Counted from the stretch's first letter, positions 1 to 6,402 are shown. The stretch is 9,175 bases of DNA from Solirubrobacteraceae bacterium (GCA_030149625.1 JASLHP010000159.1:1-9175); one strand, 5' to 3'. Notes: a model not told the origin generated them from the sequence alone. Numbers and translations: made by a program.

Positions 1-426
1 GCGCTGCTCGCGCTGGCAGCCAAGCCGTGTCTGACCGCGGCCGAGATCAGAGCGGTTCACAGCGCCTATTTCCCTTGGATATCGGCGGCGACGACGATGC
101 TCGACAGCTATGTGGATCAAGCGGAGGACGTGGCGAACGCAGACCACTCCTACGTCGCGCACTATCCGACCAGCGAGCTGGCCCGCGAGCGGATTGAACT
201 GCTCGTGCGCAGGTCGATGATGCAAGCCGGCGAGTTGCCCGACGGTGAGCGTCACGTCTTGATCGTCGCGTGCATGGTCGCGATGTACCTATCGAAGGAC
301 AGCGCTTGGACGCCTGAGATGCGACGCGATACCGAAGCGCTTTTGCGGCGGGGCGGGTCGCTGGCGCGTCTGCTGCTTCCCGTCTTGCGCGTGTGGCGAA
401 TAGCCAATGCGCAGAGCTCTACCTAA
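1..426 (+). CDS. DUF2600 large terpene synthase (tetraprenyl-beta-curcumene synthase-like), 3' part
   Basis: The reading frame is open from the first base, so the 5' end lies outside the window; 141 C-terminal residues are visible. Residues 23-43 read YFPWISAATTMLDSYVDQAED, closely like the second aspartate-rich block of the YtpB/DUF2600 class (DYFIDQEED type), where acidic residues bind Mg2+ and the prenyl diphosphate. It is followed by an HSYVAHYP segment and then RHVLIVACMVAMYLS, also typical of the family. Known members (class IB large-terpene synthases) cyclise C25-C35 polyprenyl diphosphates such as heptaprenyl diphosphate. The substrate here cannot be read from the fragment, and the first Asp-rich motif is off-window. 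A P450 gene begins 15 bp downstream, so the two probably share a transcript and a pathway. Codon use is less GC-extreme than in the right half of the window. The family call rests on remembered motifs, not a search. Confidence 0.82.
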   Translation, partial: ALLALAAKPCLTAAEIRAVHSAYFPWISAATTMLDSYVDQAEDVANADHSYVAHYPTSELARERIELLVRRSMMQAGELPDGERHVLIVACMVAMYLSKDSAWTPEMRRDTEALLRRGGSLARLLLPVLRVWRIANAQSST

Positions 427-441
427 ACAAAAGGAGATTCG

Positions 442-1860
442 ATGCACCTCACTCATACAAGGTGTCGCAGGCCGCGCGATCTGAGCGCGCTGCCCCCGAG
501 CGCACCGTTTCCATCGGTGCTCCAGACGCTTGCGTGTCGCGTCCGTCCGCTCGAGTATCTGGACTGGTGCAGGAGTCGCATCGGCACGCGCTTTACCGTA
601 TATCCGCTCGACATGCCGCCACTGGTGTTCCTCGCCGATCCAGACGACGTCAGGGCTGTTGTGACGGCGCCGCTGACGGTGCTGCACGCCGGAGCTGGGG
701 CTGCAAGGACAGCCCCGATATTCGGTGACAGATCGTTTCTGCTGCTCGAGGAAGGCGATTATCTGATTGGGCGCAACGCGATTCGCCCGGCGCTAGGGCG
801 AAAGGCGGTGCGCCAGCACGAGGAGATGGTGGCGGAGCTGGCAGCGCGAGCGGCCTCGGCATGGCCGCTCGGCGCTCCCATCGCGAGCTATCCCCGTCTG
901 GCTGCTGTGACGCTCGCCGTCGTCTTGGCGCGCGTGTTTGGGTGCCAGAGCCCAACGATCGCGGCGATACACCGGCAACTGCTCGCGATGCTTTCGTTCG
1001 CGGCCAGCCCGGTTTTGCAAGAGCCGCGACTGCGCCACCTTCCCGGCTGGCGAGGCACATGGCGGCTGTTTCTCGCGCGGCGCCTCGAGGTCGATGGGCT
1101 GATCGCCGAGCTGATCGCCGCCGGGCGTAGCGCCGATGGGGGGCGCGGCGAGGTGCTCGAGGCGCTGCTGCAAGCTCGTCGTCCCGACGGATCGCCGATG
1201 TCAGATCGCGAGCTGCGAGACAACCTCGTGTCGGTGATCGTCGCCGGGCACGAGACGACTGCATCGACGCTCGCGTGGGCCTTCCAACTGATCGCCCACC
1301 ACCCACGCGTCCAAGCGCGCCTCATCGAAGAGCTCGAGGCAGGCGAGGGTGACGAATACTTGATGGCTACGATCAATGAGGTGATACGCCATCGACCCGT
1401 GTTCCTGTTCACGGCTCCTCGCGCGGTCGCTCAGCCGATCGAGATCGGCGGCTGGAGCTACCACCCGCCTGCGCATCTGCTCGGCTGCACCTACCTGATG
1501 CACCACGATCCCTCCCTGTATGCGGATCCCAATGAGTTCCGCCCCGAGCGCTTCCTGGACGCGCCAGCTTCGCAACGCTCGTGGCTACCGTGGGGCGGCG
1601 GACAGAAGCTTTGCCCGGGACGGCATCTGGCCGTGCTGGAGCTGCGGGCCGTGCTGCGGGCTACACTCGTTCGCCGTGAGTTGCTTCCGGCGAGCGATGC
1701 GCTCGAGCGTGCCAGCTGGCGAAGCGCGCTACTGACACCGTGCGCGGGATCGAAAGTGATCCTGCGCAGACGCGAGGCAAGAGCCGCTTCTCCGCGGCGT
1801 CGATCCTCGCCGAGGACCGGCGGGTGCAGGGTCTCAACTACGCTGGATTTGTTTAATTAA
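442..1860 (+). CDS. cytochrome P450, probable terpene-tailoring monooxygenase
   Basis: A 472-residue haem-thiolate monooxygenase. The ATG at 442 is preceded by AAGGAG (431-436) with a 5-nt spacer, a strong ribosome site. Visible P450 landmarks are the I-helix oxygen-activation motif AGHETT (residues 268-273), the K-helix ExxR (E313-R316), the PERF-type motif RPERF (367-371) and the haem loop WGGGQKLCPG with the proximal cysteine at C391. The loop departs from the consensus FxxGx[R/H]xCxG at two places: Trp384 for Phe and Lys389 for Arg/His. No N-terminal membrane anchor is obvious, so it is probably soluble and would need separate redox partners; none is in the window. Overall style resembles bacterial class I P450s of the CYP135/138 sort. 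The last ~30 residues form an Arg/Ser-rich tail beyond the usual P450 end. Its position 15 bp after a terpene synthase suggests it oxidises that enzyme's product (inference). Confidence 0.95.
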   Translation: MHLTHTRCRRPRDLSALPPSAPFPSVLQTLACRVRPLEYLDWCRSRIGTRFTVYPLDMPPLVFLADPDDVRAVVTAPLTVLHAGAGAARTAPIFGDRSFLLLEEGDYLIGRNAIRPALGRKAVRQHEEMVAELAARAASAWPLGAPIASYPRLAAVTLAVVLARVFGCQSPTIAAIHRQLLAMLSFAASPVLQEPRLRHLPGWRGTWRLFLARRLEVDGLIAELIAAGRSADGGRGEVLEALLQARRPDGSPMSDRELRDNLVSVIVAGHETTASTLAWAFQLIAHHPRVQARLIEELEAGEGDEYLMATINEVIRHRPVFLFTAPRAVAQPIEIGGWSYHPPAHLLGCTYLMHHDPSLYADPNEFRPERFLDAPASQRSWLPWGGGQKLCPGRHLAVLELRAVLRATLVRRELLPASDALERASWRSALLTPCAGSKVILRRREARAASPRRRSSPRTGGCRVSTTLDLFN

Positions 1861-1890
1861 GCGCGTTTCTATTTAACTCAGCGCGTTTTT
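1852..1890 (+). repeat. 20-bp-period direct repeat across the P450 stop codon
   Basis: Two adjacent units, 1852-1870 (TTTAATTAAGCGCGTTTCT) and 1872-1890 (TTTAACTCAGCGCGTTTTT), match at 16 of 19 positions with a period of 20 bp. A third stretch at 1892-1910 aligns in the same phase but weakly (11 of 19). The first unit includes the TAA stop of the P450. Possible explanations are a binding site with two or three turns in phase, or a relic of duplication; there is nothing to decide between them. Confidence 0.5.
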
Positions 1891-1904
1891 GTTCTGCTGA
1901 GAAC
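1877..1904 (+). terminator. possible weak stem-loop after the P450
   Basis: CTCAGC (1877-1882) is the exact reverse complement of GCTGAG (1896-1901), and inside the 3' half GTTCT-GCTG-AGAAC (1891-1904) forms a second small hairpin. The spacer 1861-2020 holds no gene I can support. No T-tract follows the stem, so a terminator is only one reading; a regulatory palindrome upstream of the next gene is the other. Confidence 0.3.
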
Positions 1905-2020
1905 GGATTTAGTGGCCATGCGCTGATCCAGACGGCAAGATCATGTGCGGTCATGACTCGTTCTCGATCACCGCTCGCGCACCGTGATGGGCGCAAGAGC
2001 GCGCGCGCCACGAAAGGCGA

Positions 2021-2491
2021 GTGGGATTTGTCATGGCCGTGTCGCCGGTGACCTCGGGCGCCGGGCGCCGTTCGCGTCGCTCGCCAGGGGTCGGCGGCGG
2101 GTCCGCGGGCGGGGAGCGCGTGCGGATCGTGCTGACGGCGGCGCAGGTAGAGGAAGTCGTACGTACGACCGCTGACGGTGGCCACATGTCGTTGCTGCTG
2201 GCGGGGCTCGGGGACGTGCGGACCGCGCTGAGCGCCGTCTCGGAGCAGTACGAGCGTGCGCGTCTGTCGGGCTCGCTGCTGTGCGGCTTGATGATCCTGG
2301 CTTCGTTTCCGCAGGACGGTGGCTACATGAGCCTCAAGGACATCTCGCTGTTGACCGGCAAGAGCTCGAGTACGACGCACCGATATGTCTCGACGCTGGT
2401 CGCGGTCGGCTTGCTCGAACGTGACCCGCGCACCCGCTCATACCGGCTCGCGGACATCCGCGCGGCGGGCTCGAATGCCGATGCCGGCTGA
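2021..2491 (+). CDS. IclR-type winged helix-turn-helix DNA-binding protein
   Basis: 156 residues from a GTG at 2021. Residues about 85-142 look like the N-terminal DNA-binding domain of IclR regulators: a helix LLCGLMILASF, then GGYMSLKDISLLTG, the recognition-helix stretch KSSSTTHRYVSTLVAVGLL, and a wing ERDPRTRSYRL. The ligand-binding IclR C-terminal domain is absent, since only 14 residues follow the wing. In front is a ~45-residue helical stretch (about 38-84) of unknown role. The start is uncertain: GTG 2021 has AAAGG 3 nt upstream, ATG 2033 follows in frame, and GTG 2120 has GGGGAG 3 nt upstream. The residues before V34 (GTG 2120) are Gly/Arg-rich and disordered-looking, so the shorter form is quite possible. 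It leads a same-strand set with the XRE gene and an unknown gene, and probably regulates that set or a nearby locus (inference). Confidence 0.75.
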   Translation: MGFVMAVSPVTSGAGRRSRRSPGVGGGSAGGERVRIVLTAAQVEEVVRTTADGGHMSLLLAGLGDVRTALSAVSEQYERARLSGSLLCGLMILASFPQDGGYMSLKDISLLTGKSSSTTHRYVSTLVAVGLLERDPRTRSYRLADIRAAGSNADAG

Positions 2492-2586
2492 AGGCGGCGT
2501 GCTGTCCGCGACGTCGCCGCCGGATCTGTGCGAGTGCCGCACCTCGCTCACCCTCCCGGGCTCGGCACGCCTCGGCCATCGACCAG

Positions 2587-2599
2587 GCGATCAGATCGC
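2587..2599. promoter_or_regulatory. 13-bp perfect palindrome upstream of the XRE gene, candidate operator
   Basis: GCGATC-A-GATCGC is a perfect inverted repeat of 6-bp arms about a central base. It lies in the 113-134 bp gap between the IclR-type gene and the XRE gene, 26 bp before the preferred GTG start. XRE/Cro proteins commonly repress their own promoters through short palindromes of this kind. No clear -35/-10 pair was recognised next to it. Confidence 0.35.
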
Positions 2600-2625
2600 G
2601 ACCTATGGGAGGGGGTAGGGTCGCG

Positions 2626-2943
2626 GTGCCGGCGCGCAAGGTCTCGAGGCCCGCGAGTAGCGAGGCGATGACGGCCGCGTCGCCGCGCGCAGAGATGCTG
2701 AGCGTGTTCGGCGAGCGCCTGCGCAAGCTGCGGAGCGCGCGCGGGTGGACCTCCGAGCGCCTGGCGCAGGAGGCCTCGCTGACCGTGTCCTCGGTGTCGA
2801 ACATGGAGCGCGCTCTGCAAGAGCCGCGCCTGTCGACGCTGCTGCTGCTGGTCGAGACGCTCGAAGTGCAGCCCAGCGAGCTGCTCATGGGAATACCGGC
2901 TCCGCACAAGCCGCACCGGGCCTCGAGCGGGCGCACGCGATGA
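2626..2943 (+). CDS. XRE/Cro-family helix-turn-helix regulator
   Basis: 105 residues from GTG 2626. The core is a canonical HTH_3 fold: FGERLRKLRSARGWTSERLA (helices 1-2), then QEASLTVSSVSNMERALQEP (helix 3 recognition and helix 4), then LSTLLLLVETLEVQPSELL (helix 5). It is a soluble DNA-binding protein of the Cro/CI type with no extra effector domain. The start is not fixed. GTG 2626 sits 5 nt after TAGGG in a G-rich run, while ATG 2605 has no ribosome site and ATG 2668 (MTAASPRAEM) has only a weak one; all are in frame. The stop overlaps the start of the next gene (ATGA at 2940-2943), which indicates translational coupling. A 13-bp palindrome just upstream may be its own operator. The regulated target is unknown; the coupled gene is the obvious partner. 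Confidence 0.85.
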   Translation: MPARKVSRPASSEAMTAASPRAEMLSVFGERLRKLRSARGWTSERLAQEASLTVSSVSNMERALQEPRLSTLLLLVETLEVQPSELLMGIPAPHKPHRASSGRTR

Positions 2944-3407
2944 GCCCCGAGCGCATCACGATCCCAGCAAAGCTCGTTCCATATCTGCGCCGCGGCGTGC
3001 AGGCACAACTCGGCGCACGCATGGAGACGCTCGCAGTGGCGCTCGAAGGACAGATCGACGAGTCGAGATACCAAGAGGCGATCGACGAGTTCGATGCGGC
3101 GCGCGCGCTGCTCGACGCGATCGGCGTGAGCGACCGCGACGCGCAGAGCGATCTGGAGCTGGACCTGAGCGCGTCGGGGGTGCTGGTGCTGAAGGCGCTC
3201 GAGACGCAGCATCGCATCGAAGTCGCCCGCGTCGAGGACGCTCACGCCGCCGGCGTGCCGATACCGCCCCGCGAGGTTCCAGAGCTGGGGCGTCTTCTCG
3301 CCGAGGTGCGCAGGGAGGTGAGCGCGTCGGAGGCTCTGAGGCGAGCCGACTCGCTGCTGGAAAGCCGTGGCGCGCTGAAGGTGTGCAGAAGCCGCGACCA
3401 CGGGTGA
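2940..3407 (+). CDS. unrecognised protein coupled to the XRE regulator
   Basis: 155 residues starting at the ATG that overlaps the XRE stop (ATGA). I do not recognise a family. The N-terminus ITIPAKLVPYLRRGVQAQLG looks like an amphipathic helix. It is followed by a long, charged, helix-prone stretch, then LDLSASGVLVLKALETQHRI (about residues 79-98), which could mix strand and helix. The C-terminal half is Glu/Arg-rich (PELGRLLAEVRREVSASEAL). No signal peptide, membrane segment or cysteine/histidine metal site is evident, so it is probably cytosolic. A longer reading of this frame extends back to 2745, but it would overlap the XRE gene by 199 bp and has no support. The overlap implies co-production in fixed ratio with the XRE protein, as for a regulator-partner or antitoxin-toxin-like pair; this is inference only. 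Confidence 0.72.
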   Translation: MSPERITIPAKLVPYLRRGVQAQLGARMETLAVALEGQIDESRYQEAIDEFDAARALLDAIGVSDRDAQSDLELDLSASGVLVLKALETQHRIEVARVEDAHAAGVPIPPREVPELGRLLAEVRREVSASEALRRADSLLESRGALKVCRSRDHG

Positions 3408-3451
3408 GCGGCGCCGCTGCCGCGCCCGCGCGGGTCGCCGGGCTGGTGGCT

Positions 3452-3482
3452 CGCCGAGCGGCGCTTCGCGATGCGCTCGGCG
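3452..3482. terminator. stem-loop between convergent genes
   Basis: CGCCGAGCG (3452-3460) and CGCTCGGCG (3474-3482) are perfect 9-bp inverted repeats around a 13-nt loop that can itself pair GCG with CGC. It stands in the 91-bp gap between the unknown + strand gene and the - strand membrane protein, where a bidirectional terminator would be expected. There is no T-tract on either side, as is common in GC-rich actinomycetes. Confidence 0.55.
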
Positions 3483-3498
3483 TCGCTCGCGACCGTCG

Positions 3499-4587
3499 TC
3501 AGCTGTAGATCGCGATCGGGATTATCTCGACCGACCTGCCGGTGAACGTCAGCGAACGCTGCAGCGCCTCGAAGAGCGCGACGTGCAGCGAGTGGATGTT
3601 GCGATGGCCGTCGAGGAACGTCGTCTTGAAGCCGATGTCGCGCAGGAAGCGGCGCTTTGCGTAGAACAGCGCCGGCAGATACGTAGCCACGGAAGCGGCG
3701 TCGCCGTAGTTCATGCCCTTGTAGACGAGCTTGCCAACAACCGTGACGTTCGCGCCCAGCAGGCTGGGGTCGCCGGTCAGGTAGGCGTAACGCGCGGGGA
3801 TCACGATCGTCAGCTGATCGCACGTCACGGAGAAGGGCAGGCGCGGGTTCACGCCGGCGCGCTCGACGAAGCTCAGGCGTTCTGCTTTCGCCTGTTCGGT
3901 CACGGAGACCTGCGCCGCGTCGAACTCCGCCAGCGGCGCGGCGCCGAAGGCCGCGTTTTCCTTGTTGAACCGCAGCGATGCGTAGCGGAGGCTCGGATAC
4001 GCGGCCAGGTATGGCGGTATGCGCAGATGGGCGTCTTCAAGCTTGACGATCGTGCCCACTTGCTGGCGTTCGAGCTTGGCCTCGGCGCGTGCTTCGACTT
4101 CCTTGGCGTCGAGCGCCGCCTGCTTCTGCGCGCCGCCGCCGATTCGCGTTTCCCGACCCACGGGGACCGAGAGAGCGACCGGCGCCAGGCTTCCTTCCGT
4201 CTTCAATTCCCGTTCCAGCTTGTAGAAGTTGTCGGCCTCCGACTTCGAGACCACCGCACTGCTGGTCTTTTCGCGCGCGAGCGAGCCCGCCGCCTTGCCG
4301 AGCGCTTTGACTTCGAGGTCGACTTCGCCGCTGCTCTTTTCGCTAGCGGTGCGTGTTTCGCTCTTGACGTCGCCTTCGTCGAGCTGGCCCAGATAGCTGT
4401 TCACACGGGCGCGATCCAGGTACACGTACTCGTACGGCTTGCGATGATGTGCCTGCTTCGAGGCCAGCGAGCGAACGTCGAAGCTGCCGGTCAGCAGCAG
4501 CACCACGACGATCGCGAGGCCAACGGCGAGGAGCGAGGACCCGTGCTTGACCCAGAAGCCGTTGAGGCCTCTCACGATCGTGGGCAA
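3499..4587 (-). CDS. membrane-anchored DUF6414-like protein
   Basis: 362 residues. Residues 17-36 (SSLLAVGLAIVVVLLLTGSF) form one clear membrane helix near the N-terminus; the rest is soluble. From about residue 50, YEYVYLDRARVNSYLGQLDEG resembles the opening of DUF6414-type proteins (YLD..xVNSYLxQL). A Ser/Glu/Lys-rich low-complexity stretch follows (about 76-127), then alternating strand-like segments up to the C-terminus (RSVEIIPIAIYS). Function is unknown and the family name is from memory of the motif. The only in-frame start before the upstream stop (TGA at 4606-4608 on the complement) is TTG 4587; GTG 4575 is an alternative, and neither has a good ribosome site. Base composition is visibly lower in G+C than the right half (33 of 60 at 4201-4260), which hints at a different history. 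It is convergent with the XRE cassette and lies 95 bp downstream of the oxidoreductase on the same strand. Confidence 0.8.
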   Translation of the reverse strand: MPTIVRGLNGFWVKHGSSLLAVGLAIVVVLLLTGSFDVRSLASKQAHHRKPYEYVYLDRARVNSYLGQLDEGDVKSETRTASEKSSGEVDLEVKALGKAAGSLAREKTSSAVVSKSEADNFYKLERELKTEGSLAPVALSVPVGRETRIGGGAQKQAALDAKEVEARAEAKLERQQVGTIVKLEDAHLRIPPYLAAYPSLRYASLRFNKENAAFGAAPLAEFDAAQVSVTEQAKAERLSFVERAGVNPRLPFSVTCDQLTIVIPARYAYLTGDPSLLGANVTVVGKLVYKGMNYGDAASVATYLPALFYAKRRFLRDIGFKTTFLDGHRNIHSLHVALFEALQRSLTFTGRSVEIIPIAIYS

Positions 4588-4660
4588 CGCGCACCCGCAG
4601 CTGTGTCATGCATGGCTGTAAGACCCCCCGTTCGGCCCGACGCTCACCGTGCCGGGATCA

Positions 4661-4682
4661 GACTACCGGAATAGTCTTCCGG
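4661..4682. promoter_or_regulatory. two overlapping, mutually exclusive hairpins after the oxidoreductase stop
   Basis: Two perfect inverted repeats interlock: GACTA (4661-4665) with TAGTC (4672-4676), and CCGGAA (4666-4671) with TTCCGG (4677-4682). Each uses the other's arm as its loop. Read on the - strand they start at the base after the oxidoreductase stop (4683), so the simplest role is 3'-end formation. They also precede the DUF6414-like gene by about 75 bp, so an attenuator or operator for that gene is possible. Confidence 0.4.
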
Positions 4683-5693
4683 CTACGCGCCGGCGGGAAC
4701 TTGCTCGAGCGAGCGCTGCAGCGCCTCGAGCACGCGCACGACGCGCAGCCCGCTGCGGCCGTCCGAGCGTGGCGTCGTGTCATCGCGCACGCATGCGACG
4801 AAGTGCTCGCACTCGATGCGCAGCGGCTCGAGGTTGGGGATACGAGGCGAGAAGGTGTCGCCGGAGCGGGCGATGTACTCGCCCCACGAGCGCGTGTCCT
4901 CGTCGAAGCCCTTGTCGTAGATCGTGAGCTTGCCCTCGATCAGCATGTCGTCGAACGTGGCCATGCGGCGCGCGCCGACGACGGTGATGCGCCGCTCCTT
5001 GTGCGGGTCGAGCCATGACAGGTGCAGGTGTGCGACGACGCCCGAGGGGACGCGCAGGTAGCAGAAGACGACGTCCTGGACGCCTTCTCGCACGTAGCTC
5101 GCGCCGTGCGCGACGCACTCGTCCGGCTCTTCGCCGATCAGATGCAGAGCCACGGACACATCGTGCGCGCCGAGGCTCCACAGCGCGTTCTCGTCGGCCC
5201 TCAGCTTGCCGAGGTTGAGGCGGTTGCCATAGATGTAGAACAGGTCGCCGAGCTCGTCGGAGTCGACCAGTTGCTTGAGCCGCGCGACCGCGGGGTGGTA
5301 CTCGAGCAGGTGGCCCACCATCAGCGTCCTGCCGGCGCGCTCGGCGGCGGCGACGGCGCGTTCGGCGTCGGCGGCGTTGGTGGCGAGCGGCTTCTCGACA
5401 AAGCAGTGCTTGCCGGCCTCGGCGACCGCGATCGCGAGCTCGGCGTGCGTGGGCACGGGCGTGGCGAGCACGATCGCGTCGAGTCGCTCGTCGGCGAGCA
5501 GGTCGGCGATCGCGGCGGTCGCGCGCGCGCTCGGAAACGCGCGCTGCAGCTTCTCGCGCGCGCCCGCGTCGGCGTCGCACAGCCACGCGAGCTCGCAGCC
5601 GGGGATCGCGGCGAAGTTGCGCGCGAGGTTCGGCCCCCAGTAACCGAGGCCGACGACGCCGACGCGCACGCGCGGCTGCTGCTCGTCGCTCAT
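4683..5693 (-). CDS. Gfo/Idh/MocA-family NAD(P)-dependent oxidoreductase
   Basis: 336 residues, the usual family length. The N-terminal Rossmann fold starts VRVGVVGLGYWGPNLARNF (residues 9-27) with the dinucleotide loop GLGYWG (15-20). The catalytic-lysine motif is EKP (E100-K101-P102), inside CFVEKPLATN. The C-terminal alpha/beta domain contains LWSLGAHDVS (171-180), with H178/D179 in the position usually used for substrate binding or acid-base catalysis. Members oxidise or reduce sugars, inositols or nucleotide sugars in the cytosol. The style is like WlbA-type UDP-sugar 3-dehydrogenases, but no sugar-nucleotide genes lie nearby, so the substrate stays open. ATG 5693 lacks a strong ribosome site. 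Upstream, 5694-5814 (121 bp) separates it from the tetR-type stop; I see no convincing promoter or repeat there. Confidence 0.92.
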   Translation of the reverse strand: MSDEQQPRVRVGVVGLGYWGPNLARNFAAIPGCELAWLCDADAGAREKLQRAFPSARATAAIADLLADERLDAIVLATPVPTHAELAIAVAEAGKHCFVEKPLATNAADAERAVAAAERAGRTLMVGHLLEYHPAVARLKQLVDSDELGDLFYIYGNRLNLGKLRADENALWSLGAHDVSVALHLIGEEPDECVAHGASYVREGVQDVVFCYLRVPSGVVAHLHLSWLDPHKERRITVVGARRMATFDDMLIEGKLTIYDKGFDEDTRSWGEYIARSGDTFSPRIPNLEPLRIECEHFVACVRDDTTPRSDGRSGLRVVRVLEALQRSLEQVPAGA

Positions 5694-5814
5694 CGGGATG
5701 GCGTGCCGGCTGCTGTCATCCGCTCATAGTGTCGCGTTTGGCGCGGCGGGACGTGCGTCGCGGCGTGCACGCGGCGTGGCGAGCGCCGGCCGCGGTGGGC
5801 GTGGCCGCGTCCGT

Positions 5815-6402
5815 TCAGCGAGCGAACGCCTTCGCGCCGGCTCGCGCGAGCTCACGGCTGCCGGGAGTGTCCTCGGGATCGACGAACGACTGGATCAGCA
5901 TGCCGTCGGCGCTCGCGAGCAGCAGCGAGGCGAGCTGGCGTGCCTCCTCGCGTGCGGGCGCGTCCTCGCCGAGCGCTTCGAGGATCCAGCCGGCGACGCG
6001 GTCGCGTTGGCGGCGGTAGTGCGCGGCGAGCTGCTCGCGCAGCCGCGGCGAGCGTGCGCTGCGCGCGAGCGCCTCGATGAACGCGAGGTAGTAGGGGCGC
6101 ATCGACTCGTGCTCGTCGAGCACCGCGCGCATCGAGTCCGCCATCAGCGCCTGCAGGCCGCCCTCCGCCTTGCCGTGGATTGCCTCGCCGATGGCCTGCG
6201 CCCAGTCCTCCAGCGCCAGCCCGATCGCCTCGTTGAGCAGCGCTTCCTTGGAGCCGAAGTGATACCCGATCGAGCCGAGGTTCGTGCCAGACGCCGCGAC
6301 GAGGTCGCGCGCGCTGATGTTGCCGTAGTCGCGCTCGCTCAGCAGCACACGCGCCGCGTGCAGCAGCCTCGTCCGGTGCGTGTCCCCGTTCGCGTTCGAC
6401 AT
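5815..6402 (-). CDS. TetR-family transcriptional regulator
   Basis: 195 residues, a typical TetR length. The N-terminal HTH spans about residues 9-55: RTRLLHAARVLLSERDYGNI, then the helix-turn-helix SARDLVAASGTNLGSIGYHF, and the family's GSKEALLNEAI helix. The remaining helical domain would bind a small hydrophobic ligand and form the dimer; its ligand cannot be predicted. ATG 6402 lies at the edge of an AT-rich island. A TATAAAT-like -10 (complement of about 6407-6413) lies so close to the ATG that the mRNA may be leaderless or have a very short leader. It is divergent from a reductase/phosphoesterase operon with only 65 bp between them, the classic arrangement for a TetR repressor controlling itself and its neighbours. 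Confidence 0.93.
   Translation of the reverse strand: MSNANGDTHRTRLLHAARVLLSERDYGNISARDLVAASGTNLGSIGYHFGSKEALLNEAIGLALEDWAQAIGEAIHGKAEGGLQALMADSMRAVLDEHESMRPYYLAFIEALARSARSPRLREQLAAHYRRQRDRVAGWILEALGEDAPAREEARQLASLLLASADGMLIQSFVDPEDTPGSRELARAGAKAFAR

Noticed and set aside
1950..1957. GTCATGAC perfect 8-bp palindrome in the spacer before the IclR-type gene
   Set aside because: It is too short to separate from chance, and no second copy or promoter boxes were found beside it.
2745..2939. Earlier start for the unknown 155-aa protein
   Set aside because: This extension overlaps the XRE HTH coding region, while the ATGA overlap at 2940 is a standard coupled start.
2334..3401. Long - strand open frame (355 codons) opposite the IclR-type, XRE and unknown genes
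   Set aside because: It lies antisense to three genes with recognisable HTH domains or tight stop/start coupling. Its translation is Arg/His/Ala-rich with no recognisable motif, as expected from GC-rich antisense frames.
3583..4674. Long + strand open frame (363 codons) opposite the DUF6414-like gene
   Set aside because: The - strand reading has a membrane helix and a family-like motif. The + strand translation is low-complexity Arg/Ala/Glu with no fold-like pattern.
5694..5814. Possible promoter or terminator between the tetR-type and oxidoreductase genes
   Set aside because: Only GC-rich repeats such as GGCCGCG were seen, with no convincing stem or -35/-10 pair.
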